Below are positions 1 through 6,379 of a stretch of DNA of 8,381 nucleotides, in pieces. The position numbers were made by a program, and so were the translations under genes. Below the pieces are notes generated by a model. That model was not told the DNA's origin. It did no database searches and was given only the letters and a program-made list of their open reading frames with translations. The DNA is from an uncultured Lachnospiraceae bacterium (GTDB lineage Bacteria > Bacillota > Clostridia > Lachnospirales > Lachnospiraceae), in NCBI GenBank assembly GCA_910589385.1, contig CAJUTU010000080.1, positions 1-8,381 on the forward strand, given 5' to 3'. Numbering within the stretch: the first letter of the stretch is position 1; each line of letters begins with the position of its first letter.

Positions 1-48
1 GATTTTGATTATATCTCATTAGCCACTCCCGTTACAACTTTAGTATAG

Positions 49-246
49 CACTTCATGTTGACCGGAGAGGAGGCCTATGAAGAAAAATATGTGGACGGAA
101 TCGGCGTATTTGAAGGGGGCCGTGGAAAATATTACCGTACAGGGATGGCAAAGTGTCTCATTCTGGATCAGCTTTCTCCGGACTGGAAGGATACATTTGA
201 TTTTACACAGGGGCTGGATGAAGTGCTGGAAACTGCTGTGAAATAA
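49..246 (+). pseudogene. C-terminal remnant of an unrecognised protein
   Basis: An open frame follows an in-frame TAG (46-48) and ends at TAA 244-246. The first ATG is at 55, but it has no convincing ribosome binding site, and the peptide (63 residues from that Met) reads like the end of a larger protein: a Gly-rich loop (VFEGGRG), an amphipathic helix beginning YYRTGMAKCLILD, then SPDWKD and a short acidic helix. Helices of this kind occur at the C-terminus of zincin-like peptidase families such as DUF5700-type proteins, but there is no HExxH here, so that link is only a suggestion. The sequence left of the TAG does not obviously continue the protein, so this is either a 3' fragment left by a rearrangement near position 50 or a gene broken by a stop codon. 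It converges with the leftward MerR gene, with 10 bp between the two stop codons. Confidence 0.4.
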
Positions 247-256
247 CTTTGCGGCA

Positions 257-697
257 TCAATCCTCGTGGGCGTGGTCATAGAAGGATCTGACTTCTTTTG
301 GCAGGCCGTCCGGTATCAGTTCGTTTACACTGTCTTCACAGCCGTTTTGGATCGCCTGCTCATAGTACCAGCATTTAAAGCGGATCATATCCAGAACTTT
401 TTCCATTCTGTGGATTTCACTTTCTACGATTTCTTTTTGTTTTTGAAAAAGTTCCAGCCGCTGGGCATAGGTACTGCTGCCCTGAGAGCACCATTCCATA
501 AATATTTTTATGTTTTTGATCTCCATACCGGATTTTTTGAGACATTCGATGAGCCGGAGCGCTTCTATTTCTTTTTCCCCAAATTTGCGGATGCCGGAAG
601 AGCGTTCCATATGGGGGAACAGGCCTTCTTTGTCATAATAGCGGAGTGTGGAGACCGGGAGATGGAACATTTCTGATATCTGGCCGATGGTATACAT
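257..697 (-). CDS. MerR-family transcriptional regulator
   Basis: A 146-residue DNA-binding regulator. The N-terminal winged helix-turn-helix is typical of MerR: YTIGQISEMF at residues 2-11, then VSTLRYYDKEGLFP at about 15-28, with a wing around RKFGEKEIEALRLI. A long antiparallel coiled-coil dimerisation helix follows (about residues 78-110, RLELFQKQKEIVESEIHRME), then a short tail containing KCWYYE. That tail is characteristic of the Firmicutes subgroup often found beside aldo-keto reductase, flavodoxin or dehydrogenase genes and thought to sense electrophilic or aldehyde stress. There is no such target gene in the window. I chose the ATG at 697 because an AAAGGAA ribosome binding site lies about 9 nt upstream and the protein then begins exactly at the family's usual start; the open frame runs on upstream to 814 without family similarity. 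It lacks the paired metal-binding Cys of mercury or zinc sensors. The gene is divergent from the two-component system. The effector is unknown. Confidence 0.88.
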   Translation of the reverse strand: MYTIGQISEMFHLPVSTLRYYDKEGLFPHMERSSGIRKFGEKEIEALRLIECLKKSGMEIKNIKIFMEWCSQGSSTYAQRLELFQKQKEIVESEIHRMEKVLDMIRFKCWYYEQAIQNGCEDSVNELIPDGLPKEVRSFYDHAHED

Positions 698-731
698 GGG
701 AAAGATTCCTTTCTTTTGTAAATAATCATTC

Positions 732-747
732 AACCTAAAGTCAGGTT
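732..747. promoter_or_regulatory. Possible MerR operator (dyad AACCT-N6-AGGTT)
   Basis: A perfect 5-bp inverted repeat with a 6-bp centre lies 35 bp upstream of the MerR start codon. MerR proteins of this subgroup usually bind CT-rich/AG-rich dyads of about this size in the spacer of their target promoter, often their own. I could not place convincing -35 and -10 boxes with a 19-bp spacer around it, so the operator role is an inference from position and symmetry. Confidence 0.35.
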
Positions 748-853
748 TATGTACTGTGATGACGATTGCATAGTATGGAAGGAAAGTCAAGTCTATGAGT
801 AAAAATAGCCGCAATGCGGCTGCCCTGAATGGCTTTGGATCATTACAAAGTGA

Positions 854-882
854 TTTACAAAAGCGTCGCTCAGGTTTAGAAT
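854..882 (+). promoter_or_regulatory. Sigma-A type promoter of the two-component operon
   Basis: TTTACA (854-859), a 17-bp spacer and TAGAAT (877-882) match the -35/-10 consensus closely, with optimal spacing. Transcription would start near 889. The -10 box covers the ATG at 881 that opens the longest reading frame, so that ATG cannot be the start if this promoter is used. The response regulator must then begin at the next in-frame ATG (947). Confidence 0.65.
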
Positions 883-946
883 GAAAGATAGATTATCTGG
901 CCGGCAGCCAAAAAAGTATATAGAGTATAGAAACAGGTCAAAAAAG

Positions 947-1723
947 ATGGAAAAGAATAAAGACAAACAGATTTTAACGAACCAGTCTCATCGGGTGCTG
1001 GATCAGGAAAACCCTTCCGGGTATACGATCCTCGCGGCAGATGACGAGACGGAACTGCTGGATATTCTGGAACTGTATCTGGAGCGTGAGGAGATTACCG
1101 TGTGTAAGGCAAAGGACGGAATTGAGGCCATGAAGATTTTCAAACAGGAGCAGATACATCTTGCTCTCCTGGATATTATGATGCCAGGGCTGGATGGATT
1201 TGCAGTGCTTCGGAAAATCCGGGAGAGCAGTAAGATTCCGGTGATCATGCTGACTGCAAAAAATCAGGATTATGATAAGATCCTGGGATTGGAGATCGGA
1301 GCGGATGATTATATTACGAAACCATATAACCCCTTAGAGGTAACGGCACGTATTAAGGCCCAGCTAAGGAGGAAATATGATTACCGGGAAGATGCAAGGG
1401 AGAGTAAATCCATACTTGTCCTTCGCGATGTGGAGATGAATGTGCCGGAAGGGACTGTAGAGAGAAACGGGCAGAGCGTCGGGCTGACGCCTACGGAATT
1501 TCGGATTTTGAAAGTTTTTCTGGAGCATCCGGGACGCATTTTTACAAAGCAGCAGATTTTTGAACAGGTATGGGATGAAATGTATGCCGGGGATGACAAT
1601 ACGGTGATGGTCCATATCAGCAACCTCCGGAGTAAGCTGGAGGACGGACAGGAAGGAAAGACGCCGTTTATTAAGACAATCAAAGGTCTGGGGTATAAGA
1701 TTGAAAAAGAAGAGAAAAAGTAA
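947..1723 (+). CDS. OmpR/PhoB-family (VanR-like) response regulator
   Basis: A 258-residue two-domain response regulator. The receiver domain (about residues 25-140) has the acidic pair in LAADDE (D32, D33), phosphoacceptor D76 in LLDIMMPG, T103 in IMLTAK and K125 in TKPYNP, so it should be competent for phosphorylation. The C-terminal winged helix (about 156-254) shows LTPTEFRIL, the recognition-helix region DDNTVMVHISNLRSKLE and the closing IKTIKGLGYKI, as in OmpR/PhoB proteins that bind direct repeats. The start at 947 is preferred over 881 because of the promoter overlapping 881. Its ribosome binding site (AACAGG, about 9 nt upstream) is weak, and the ~25-residue leader before the receiver domain is longer than usual. 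The 3' end overlaps the kinase gene by 23 bp, implying translational coupling. The regulon is unknown. Confidence 0.9.
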   Translation: MEKNKDKQILTNQSHRVLDQENPSGYTILAADDETELLDILELYLEREEITVCKAKDGIEAMKIFKQEQIHLALLDIMMPGLDGFAVLRKIRESSKIPVIMLTAKNQDYDKILGLEIGADDYITKPYNPLEVTARIKAQLRRKYDYREDARESKSILVLRDVEMNVPEGTVERNGQSVGLTPTEFRILKVFLEHPGRIFTKQQIFEQVWDEMYAGDDNTVMVHISNLRSKLEDGQEGKTPFIKTIKGLGYKIEKEEKK

Positions 1724-2903
1724 AGGCAGTGTATTCAGGCAGCTGGTAGTGAGTTATATTCTGTTTGCCGTCCTGTCGGTTGTTACGCTGTATCTTTGTA
1801 TGTTTGGAGTATTGTTTTTCCTCGGCGGAGGGAATTTAGAATCTCTGGCGCCCTATGATCTGGTGGACGATGAGGGGCATGTGGGGGACATCAGTTCTTT
1901 TGCCGGAATCGGAGGCTGGATCGAAAAACTGGATCCGGATTATCAGGTGACGGAAATATATGGGGAGAAAAAGGATTCCGTTTGGTCCTATACGATAGAA
2001 GAAATTTCCGAATATCTGTATACGGACCATGTGGTAGAAACCGAAACTTCCGCCAGAGAATACTGGGGATTTTTAAAGGCAGTGCAGACAGAGGGCGGGA
2101 CGGTCTGGTATCTGATGAAGATCAGCAGGGAAACATTGCGCCTGACCTATTCTTTTGATGTGGGAAACGGCAATTCCACAGGTAAAGTTACAGCAGCGCT
2201 ATTTTTGACGTTTGGGGCATTATTTCTTGTGAACTGTGTTCTTATGAGCACATACCTGTCCCGAAAGATCAGACGCCCTCTTCTGGAGATCACGGAAGGG
2301 ATGGAACAGGTCAAGAATGGCGCAGGCATGGTACGCCTGGATTTCCAGGCTCAGAAGGAATTTGAGGAAATCCGGGACAGTTTTAATCTGATGATCGAAC
2401 AGTTGGAACAGGAAAAGCGGATCAATGAAGAGAAAAAGAACCGGATGCTGCTGGAGCTTTCTCATGATCTCAAGACACCTGTCGCTACCATAAAAGGCTG
2501 TGCAAATGCATTGGAAGAGGGGCTGGATTTTTGCATCAGGATACCGGAGACGCCGGTGTATGTAAACATTGACCGTAAGGAATTTGCCAGGGTGATTGAG
2601 AACCTCCTGGGAAATGTAGTGAAATATAATCAGACAGGGACTAAGGCAGAGGTGGAAGTAAGGCAGTCGGACGAAACGGCAAAGCTTTTTGTGCGGGACG
2701 ATGGGGAAACCATTGCAGAGGATATCCGTCCGGCTCTTTTTGAACCTTTTGCGCGGGGGGATAAGGCCAGGCAGTCAAAGGGCGGGACAGGACTGGGACT
2801 GGCCATTGCGTATAAGATCGTAGAAAAGCATGGCGGGAAACTTGCGTACCGGAGAGAACATGAGGAGAATGTATTTTGGGCGGAAGTGCCTGCACAATGC
2901 TGA
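1701..2903 (+). CDS. Membrane sensor histidine kinase with internal DHp deletion
   Basis: A 400-residue VanS-like kinase read from a TTG at 1701 inside the end of the response regulator. The basic N-terminus (KKKRKSK) fits the start, but a GTG at 1749 cannot be excluded. Layout: TM1 about residues 15-41, an extracellular sensor about 42-160, TM2 about 163-186, HAMP about 187-240, then the H-box LSHDLKTP with H255. The ATPase domain follows: N-box ENLLGNVVKYN (301-310), a degenerate G1 box DDGETI, F-box LFEPFARGD and G2 box GGTGLGLAI. H255 is only 46 residues from the N-box Asn, where kinases of this class normally have about 100-110. The text jumps from helix 1 (ANALEEGL) directly into DFCIRIPETPVYV, which normally follows helix 2 and the linker. 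The second DHp helix therefore seems deleted in frame near 2517-2528. ATP binding may survive; dimerisation, autophosphorylation and phosphotransfer are doubtful. Confidence 0.82.
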   Translation: MKKKRKSKGSVFRQLVVSYILFAVLSVVTLYLCMFGVLFFLGGGNLESLAPYDLVDDEGHVGDISSFAGIGGWIEKLDPDYQVTEIYGEKKDSVWSYTIEEISEYLYTDHVVETETSAREYWGFLKAVQTEGGTVWYLMKISRETLRLTYSFDVGNGNSTGKVTAALFLTFGALFLVNCVLMSTYLSRKIRRPLLEITEGMEQVKNGAGMVRLDFQAQKEFEEIRDSFNLMIEQLEQEKRINEEKKNRMLLELSHDLKTPVATIKGCANALEEGLDFCIRIPETPVYVNIDRKEFARVIENLLGNVVKYNQTGTKAEVEVRQSDETAKLFVRDDGETIAEDIRPALFEPFARGDKARQSKGGTGLGLAIAYKIVEKHGGKLAYRREHEENVFWAEVPAQC

Positions 2904-2917
2904 TTGGAGTGTTATTT

Positions 2918-2946
2918 TATAGGAAATGTTTCCGAATGTTCCTATA
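2918..2946. repeat. Inverted repeat after the kinase gene
   Basis: TATAGGAA and TTCCTATA form a perfect 8-bp stem around a 13-nt loop, 14 bp after the kinase stop codon. The following bases are A-rich (GAATAAAAAA) rather than a clean T-run, so this is not a canonical rightward terminator. It may be a weak terminator or an operator for the DUF89 gene. Confidence 0.35.
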
Positions 2947-3028
2947 GAATAAAAAATTTCTGGGGAGACGTGCACTGCGGCTTAAGCTTGCTGCGGGGTT
3001 TTTGACTCGAGTAAAGGAGACATGTAAG

Positions 3029-3919
3029 ATGAAAGCAAATGCAATGTGCATCGCCTGTATGGTCGCTAAGCAGGAGAAGCTGATCAGGCCGTTTTTTGAG
3101 GAAGGGCGGAAAACAGAATATATGCATCGGGTACTGGAGATATTGTACCGTCACGGCCGTTTTGAATCATCACCGTGGCTTGCGGAACAGATCGGCCAGT
3201 GCTATGAAAGCTTCTGGGGAGAGAAAGAGGATTATACGCGGATCAAACATCAGTACAATCAGCTTTTACTTGATAAGGAAATGGAAATCGAAGGGCATAT
3301 CCACGGAGCAAAAGACCCCATAGAAGCATGTATAAAGTATGTCTGCGCGGCAAATTATATTGATTTTTCTGCTGTGGAAAATGTCAACGGGCAGACTTTT
3401 GGAAAACTGCTGGAAAAAGCAGGCTGTGAAAGTGTTCCAAAGTCGGAGTACAAGGAATTTAAAAAGGATTTGGAAAAGGCGGATACGCTGGTCTATTTGC
3501 TGGATAATTGCGGGGAAATTGTTCTGGACAAAGTCTTTATGAAATTTCTGAAAGAGTTTTACCCGGGGCTTCGGATTACTGCTATTGTCAGAGGAAGAGA
3601 AGTGCTCAATGACGCGACGATGGAAGATGCCCGCGAAGTGGGATTGACAGAGCTGGTTTCCTGCGTCGGAAATGGAAACGGGGCGCCGGGTACTGTCTTG
3701 AAAAGATTTGACAGAGAGGCAAAACGGCTTCTTATGGATGCAGATCTGGTCATTTCGAAGGGACAGGGAAATTTTGAGGGGCTATTTGGAGAAGGGTTGA
3801 ATTCTTATTATTTGTTTTTGTGTAAATGCGAATTATTTGTCCGCAGATTTGGATTAGGGCAGTATGAATCTGTATTTGCAAACGAGTTACGGATTCAAGG
3901 CCTGACTGAAAGCGAATAG
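3029..3919 (+). CDS. DUF89/ARMT1-like damage-control phosphatase family protein
   Basis: A 296-residue protein of the DUF89 family (subfamily I, archaeal AF1104-like), metal-dependent phosphatases proposed to dephosphorylate damaged or unwanted sugar-phosphate metabolites. Visible signatures: an N-terminal helix with the CxxC pair (C7, C10 in AMCIACM) typical of subfamily I; DNCGE (D159, N160) at the start of the Rossmann-like core; VLNDATMEDA (N194, D195), the usual metal-ligand region; GNGNGAPGT; and ADLVISKGQGNFEGL (D239, K244, N248) near the phosphate/metal site. Length is normal for the family and the key residues look intact. The ATG at 3029 is chosen because AAAGGAGA (3013-3020) lies 8 nt upstream; the frame opens further left at TTG 3002 without support. 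It follows the kinase by 125 bp in the same direction, so co-transcription is possible but unproven. The substrate cannot be told from sequence. Confidence 0.82.
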   Translation: MKANAMCIACMVAKQEKLIRPFFEEGRKTEYMHRVLEILYRHGRFESSPWLAEQIGQCYESFWGEKEDYTRIKHQYNQLLLDKEMEIEGHIHGAKDPIEACIKYVCAANYIDFSAVENVNGQTFGKLLEKAGCESVPKSEYKEFKKDLEKADTLVYLLDNCGEIVLDKVFMKFLKEFYPGLRITAIVRGREVLNDATMEDAREVGLTELVSCVGNGNGAPGTVLKRFDREAKRLLMDADLVISKGQGNFEGLFGEGLNSYYLFLCKCELFVRRFGLGQYESVFANELRIQGLTESE

Positions 3920-3922
3920 TAA

Positions 3923-4030
3923 GTGCGCCTAGTTAAGGGTACAATGTTTAGCAGGTGGAAATCCTGTCCGATTACTAAGTGGAAGGCAATACCGTGTATC
4001 ATCGTAAAGGCGAGAAGATACTCGGCGCAG
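3923..4030 (+). mobile_element. Probable 5' fragment of a group II intron (or other structured RNA)
   Basis: The segment starts with GTGCGCC, matching the GUGYG 5' end of bacterial group II introns, 4 bp after the DUF89 stop codon. It then shows an AGCAGG/CCTGT hairpin enclosing TGGAAAT, as often found early in domain I. No reverse transcriptase, domain V or 3' end is present, so it would be a truncated 5' stub. An alternative is a compact ~107-nt structured RNA: TGCGCC (3924-3929) can pair with GGCGCA (4024-4029), and GTATC/GATAC and CGAG/CTCG helices lie inside. Recognition is from memory of the motif style, not from alignment. Confidence 0.4.
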
Positions 4031-4044
4031 CGGTTCTGCAGAGG

Positions 4045-4068
4045 GGCATTCCCCGTAAGGGGAATGCC
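4045..4068. repeat. Perfect 10-bp hairpin with GTAA loop downstream of rpn
   Basis: GGCATTCCCC and GGGGAATGCC are perfect complements around a 4-nt loop. It sits 13 bp beyond the rpn stop codon on the leftward transcript. There is no T-run on either strand, so it is not a standard intrinsic terminator. It may protect the rpn mRNA 3' end, mark the end of the rpn unit, or belong to the adjoining intron-like RNA. Confidence 0.55.
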
Positions 4069-4081
4069 TGCTCGGCCCCGC

Positions 4082-4423
4082 TTATCGGCGGGATATCAGC
4101 TCGTAAATTTCTTCGGCTGTTTTATCAGGATTTTTGGAAATGAAGTTATAAACAGGGAGAAGTTCATCCGATGTGGATTCCATTTCGTCTGCAATAACAG
4201 CTAAAGACTTGTTTTTCGCGAATTTTTTCTGGATTAAAGAGATACGGTCTGTCAGCCTTGCTTCTTCCACTTTCTTTTTTGCTTCTTCCCGTTCTTCTTT
4301 TATCATTTTATCAACGGCCTCATTAACAGCCTCATTAACAATCGCATTAACAGCCTTTTCTGTTTCTTCCTTCAGTTTCCGGTCAAACTTCTCTTGTACG
4401 ATTTCCATAAAAATATCGGTCAT
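4082..4423 (-). CDS. Possible nested C-terminal Rpn protein (RpnS-like)
   Basis: Within rpn, in the same frame, the sequence AGGAGGT (4437-4431) stands 7 nt before an ATG at 4423 (Met221 of the nuclease). This is a textbook initiation site and as good as the gene's own. Translation from it would give a 113-residue protein starting MTDIFMEIVQEK that contains only the coiled coil and C-terminal helices, without the nuclease core. For E. coli Rpn proteins a short in-frame C-terminal product has been described that binds the full-length nuclease and blocks it. The arrangement here fits that model, but the SD also encodes Glu-Glu-Val of the nuclease, so it could be coincidental. No internal promoter was identified. 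Confidence 0.45.
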   Translation of the reverse strand: MTDIFMEIVQEKFDRKLKEETEKAVNAIVNEAVNEAVDKMIKEEREEAKKKVEEARLTDRISLIQKKFAKNKSLAVIADEMESTSDELLPVYNFISKNPDKTAEEIYELISRR

Positions 4424-5083
4424 AACATTTACCTCCTCGAATGTTTTCTGATTTGCGCGCATAATCGTATCCAGAACCAAGCGATACAGATTATTTTCTG
4501 TATGCTCCAAATAGTCCTCAATTAGTTTCTGTGCCTTTTCTGTCCCTATCAGGTTATTTGTGAGACTTTTCAGCCACAGGTTCTCCGTCTCGGACAGATT
4601 TTTGGTTACAATGATCTGGATTGGGAGGATATCTCCTTTTACAGAATAAATTCCGGATTCTGTCTGTGCGACCCTATAATTTCTTACGGTTTCCAGATGC
4701 CGGATCAATTCCCGTGGGTATTTATCTGATACAAAGGTGATCGTCAGCTCCGTTACAGAAACACTGTTTGAGTATGGCACATCTGCTTTATAAAAACAGG
4801 CGTAGCCGTATACCTTGTAAAAATCGTCAATGCTTAAAAAGTCTCCAGGACCCTTGTACTCGACGATATTATATTTTTTAAATATCCTGCCGATATTTTT
4901 CTTCACAGGCCTGTCTTTTTCTTTTTTGATGATCAGCACGTCGATCTCCATCGGCTTTTTTCCCAGCTGATGTTCATTCTCAAAAATGAGATTGTCCGCA
5001 TCGTCTTTCAGCTCAATCTGGATATCTGCAAAAAATGCCGGGTGCCAATAAATGGTTTCAGCTTCTTTTTTTCTTGGCTCCAT
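4082..5083 (-). CDS. Rpn-family PD-(D/E)XK nuclease / putative transposase
   Basis: A 333-residue Rpn-family (recombination-promoting nuclease, transposase_31-type) protein, a DNA endonuclease family of defence or toxin character. The N-terminal nuclease fold shows the PD-(D/E)XK core: D48 in MEIDVLII and E75-x-K77 in NIVEYKG, followed by the usual SIDDFYKVYGYACFYK helix (about 84-99). The middle helical region is followed by a charged coiled coil (about 232-278, with the 4-residue repeat AVNA/IVNE/AVNE/AVDK) and a C-terminal helix. The ATG at 5083 is chosen for its perfect AAGGAGG ribosome binding site 6-7 nt upstream (about 5090-5096); the open frame extends to 5125. It is the only large leftward gene here and has no co-transcribed partner. 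A second gene may be nested in its 3' third. The nuclease motif looks intact, so activity is likely. Confidence 0.85.
   Translation of the reverse strand: MEPRKKEAETIYWHPAFFADIQIELKDDADNLIFENEHQLGKKPMEIDVLIIKKEKDRPVKKNIGRIFKKYNIVEYKGPGDFLSIDDFYKVYGYACFYKADVPYSNSVSVTELTITFVSDKYPRELIRHLETVRNYRVAQTESGIYSVKGDILPIQIIVTKNLSETENLWLKSLTNNLIGTEKAQKLIEDYLEHTENNLYRLVLDTIMRANQKTFEEVNVMTDIFMEIVQEKFDRKLKEETEKAVNAIVNEAVNEAVDKMIKEEREEAKKKVEEARLTDRISLIQKKFAKNKSLAVIADEMESTSDELLPVYNFISKNPDKTAEEIYELISRR
4310..4357 (-). repeat. 12-bp tandem repeat in the rpn coiled coil
   Basis: Four consecutive 12-bp units occur on the plus strand: ATCAACGGCCTC, ATTAACAGCCTC, ATTAACAATCGC and ATTAACAGCCTT. They encode the leftward 4-residue repeat AVNA-IVNE-AVNE-AVDK. 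Because the unit is a multiple of three, slippage would lengthen or shorten the coiled coil without breaking the frame. The repeat lies inside the possible nested protein, in the part expected to mediate self-association. Confidence 0.75.
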
Positions 5084-5131
5084 AGAAAACCTCCTTATTC
5101 TGTTTTGCGTCAGGAGGTCTTCCATACCTTG

Positions 5132-5176
5132 TCAGAAAACTTCCTGCTTATTTGGATAAAAGCACGAATTTTCTGA
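5132..5176. repeat. 8-bp inverted repeat in the rpn leader
   Basis: TCAGAAAA (5132-5139) and TTTTCTGA (5169-5176) are perfect complements 29 bp apart, about 50-90 bp upstream of the rpn start codon on the leftward strand. They could form a leader hairpin or an operator, or mark the edge of a mobile unit. A second small stem (AGGGG/CCCCT) lies to the right near 5183-5200. The stretch 5097-5376 otherwise holds no gene I can support, and I found no clear rpn promoter in it. Confidence 0.35.
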
Positions 5177-5376
5177 AAGACCAGGGGGATAAAGCCCCTT
5201 GAAGTGAAATGTCCATAGAGATAACGGGATCAGATGTTCCGCTATGATTGAACTTAAGAAAATATGCTTTTTCTCATTCTATCACATGCTTGGTGCAGAT
5301 TTCAAGACAAATCATTCAGGTGGATCAATATGCGTTACAGTTCGGGTACAGTTCGTGGCTGATTGCTATGCGGCAG

Positions 5377-6319
5377 GATATGGCTCTGCCTGCATCTTGT
5401 CTGCAAAATGATGTCGAAAAGGAGAATAGGCATCAGTTGGAGCTATAACAGGGACGGCGAGAATCTTCCGCAGCTTAATCTCCTAATGGTCACCAGCGAG
5501 GAGACCCATCTGCCTATACACTACAGAATACTTTCAGGAAATATCAAGGATGTATCTACAATTAATGAAAGTCTTACCAGCTTTAAACTCCTTGGGTCCA
5601 GGTCTGTCCATCTGTTCATGGATAAAGGTTTTTACAGTGAGTTGAATATCGACGCACTCTATGAAAGCCATTATCGTTTTAGCGTCGGCGTTCCGTTCAC
5701 ATCTTCTATTGCCATAGATGCAGTAGAAGAAAACCGGATGAGCATGGATTCTCACGATCATTTTATCAATATTGGTGAAGATGACCTATACGCTGTTACA
5801 AAATGTATGAAATGGAAGGGTCATAGATGCTATCTCCATATATATTACGACAGTCTGAAAGCGGAACTGGAGAACAAAAAATTTACCCATAAGCTACTCC
5901 AGTGTCACGATGAACTAGTAAACTGTAATGAAAGAACTGAAAACCAAGCGTTTTATGACAGAAACGAGGGCGAAAAGTGCAGTATAATGAAGAAGCAATC
6001 AGAAGGCATAAGCGAAATCATATTGGATGGCTTGTGATTATAAGCAACAGGACCAAAGATGCTTGCGAAGCATTGTATTCATACCGTCAAAAGGATGCAA
6101 TCGAAAAGGGATTTGATGACCTCAAAAATGATTTGGACATGAAACGTCTAAGGATTCATTCAAATGCCACTATGGAGGGACGTATATTCATCCAGTTTGT
6201 TTCACTGGTACTGACCTACCTACCTGAAAGGCATTATGGAAAAGTCTGGTTGGGTTCGTAACCATAACCTTCAAGAGATTTTTAGTATGCTTGATGTAGA
6301 TAAATTTAGAAAATATTGA
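5377..6319 (+). pseudogene. Decayed IS4-superfamily (IS1634-like) transposase
   Basis: A DDE transposase remnant spread over several frames and lacking its N-terminal region. The readable part starts with SYNRDGENLPQLNLLMV and continues HLPIHYRILSGNIKDVSTI, with MDKGFYSE carrying a likely catalytic Asp (frame of 5363, to about 5960). After a frameshift near 5957-5966 it resumes as RGRKVQYNEEAI through YSYRQKDAIEKGFDDLK, the Y-(2)-R-(3)-E-(6)-K signature of the IS4 superfamily with Lys in place of Arg. After a second shift at 6214-6225 it ends LKGIMEKSGWVRNHNLQEIFSML to TGA 6317-6319. A further frameshift probably lies near 5380-5410, since GATATGGCT at 5377 could be the first catalytic Asp in another frame. 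Complete members are about 500-560 residues; about 300 remain. Terminal inverted repeats were not found. It cannot make a functional transposase. Confidence 0.82.
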
Positions 6320-6349
6320 TTTACATGGTAGCATCATATATACTATACT
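6316..6349 (+). promoter_or_regulatory. Promoter of the AT-rich small-gene cassette
   Basis: Two overlapping sigma-A type promoters are visible: TTGATT (6316-6321), 17 bp, TATACT (6339-6344); and TTTACA (6320-6325), 18 bp, TATACT (6344-6349). The first -35 box overlaps the transposase stop codon. Transcription would start near 6351-6357, a short way before the GGAG ribosome binding site and ATG at 6380. Confidence 0.6.
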
Positions 6350-6379
6350 TATAATTTATATATAGATAATGGAGTACAC

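Noticed and set aside
266..676. 136-residue rightward ORF opposite MerR
   Set aside because: Antisense shadow: Phe-rich and low complexity, and the leftward frame has clear MerR motifs and a ribosome binding site.
808..822. AGCCGCA/TGCGGCT hairpin followed on the leftward strand by ATTTTTA
   Set aside because: It looks like a leftward terminator, but no leftward gene ends there and the loop is a single base unless two inner pairs are opened; it lies just upstream of the MerR gene. Not strong enough to call.
3923..4204. 93-residue rightward ORF starting with GTG after the DUF89 gene
   Set aside because: It coincides with the intron-like 5' end, crosses a perfect hairpin and overlaps the end of rpn on the other strand; there is no ribosome binding site.
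5248..5448. 66-residue rightward ORF at the left edge of the transposase
   Set aside because: It starts at TTG with no ribosome binding site and has no recognisable domain; at most it contains a few codons of the frameshifted transposase near 5377.
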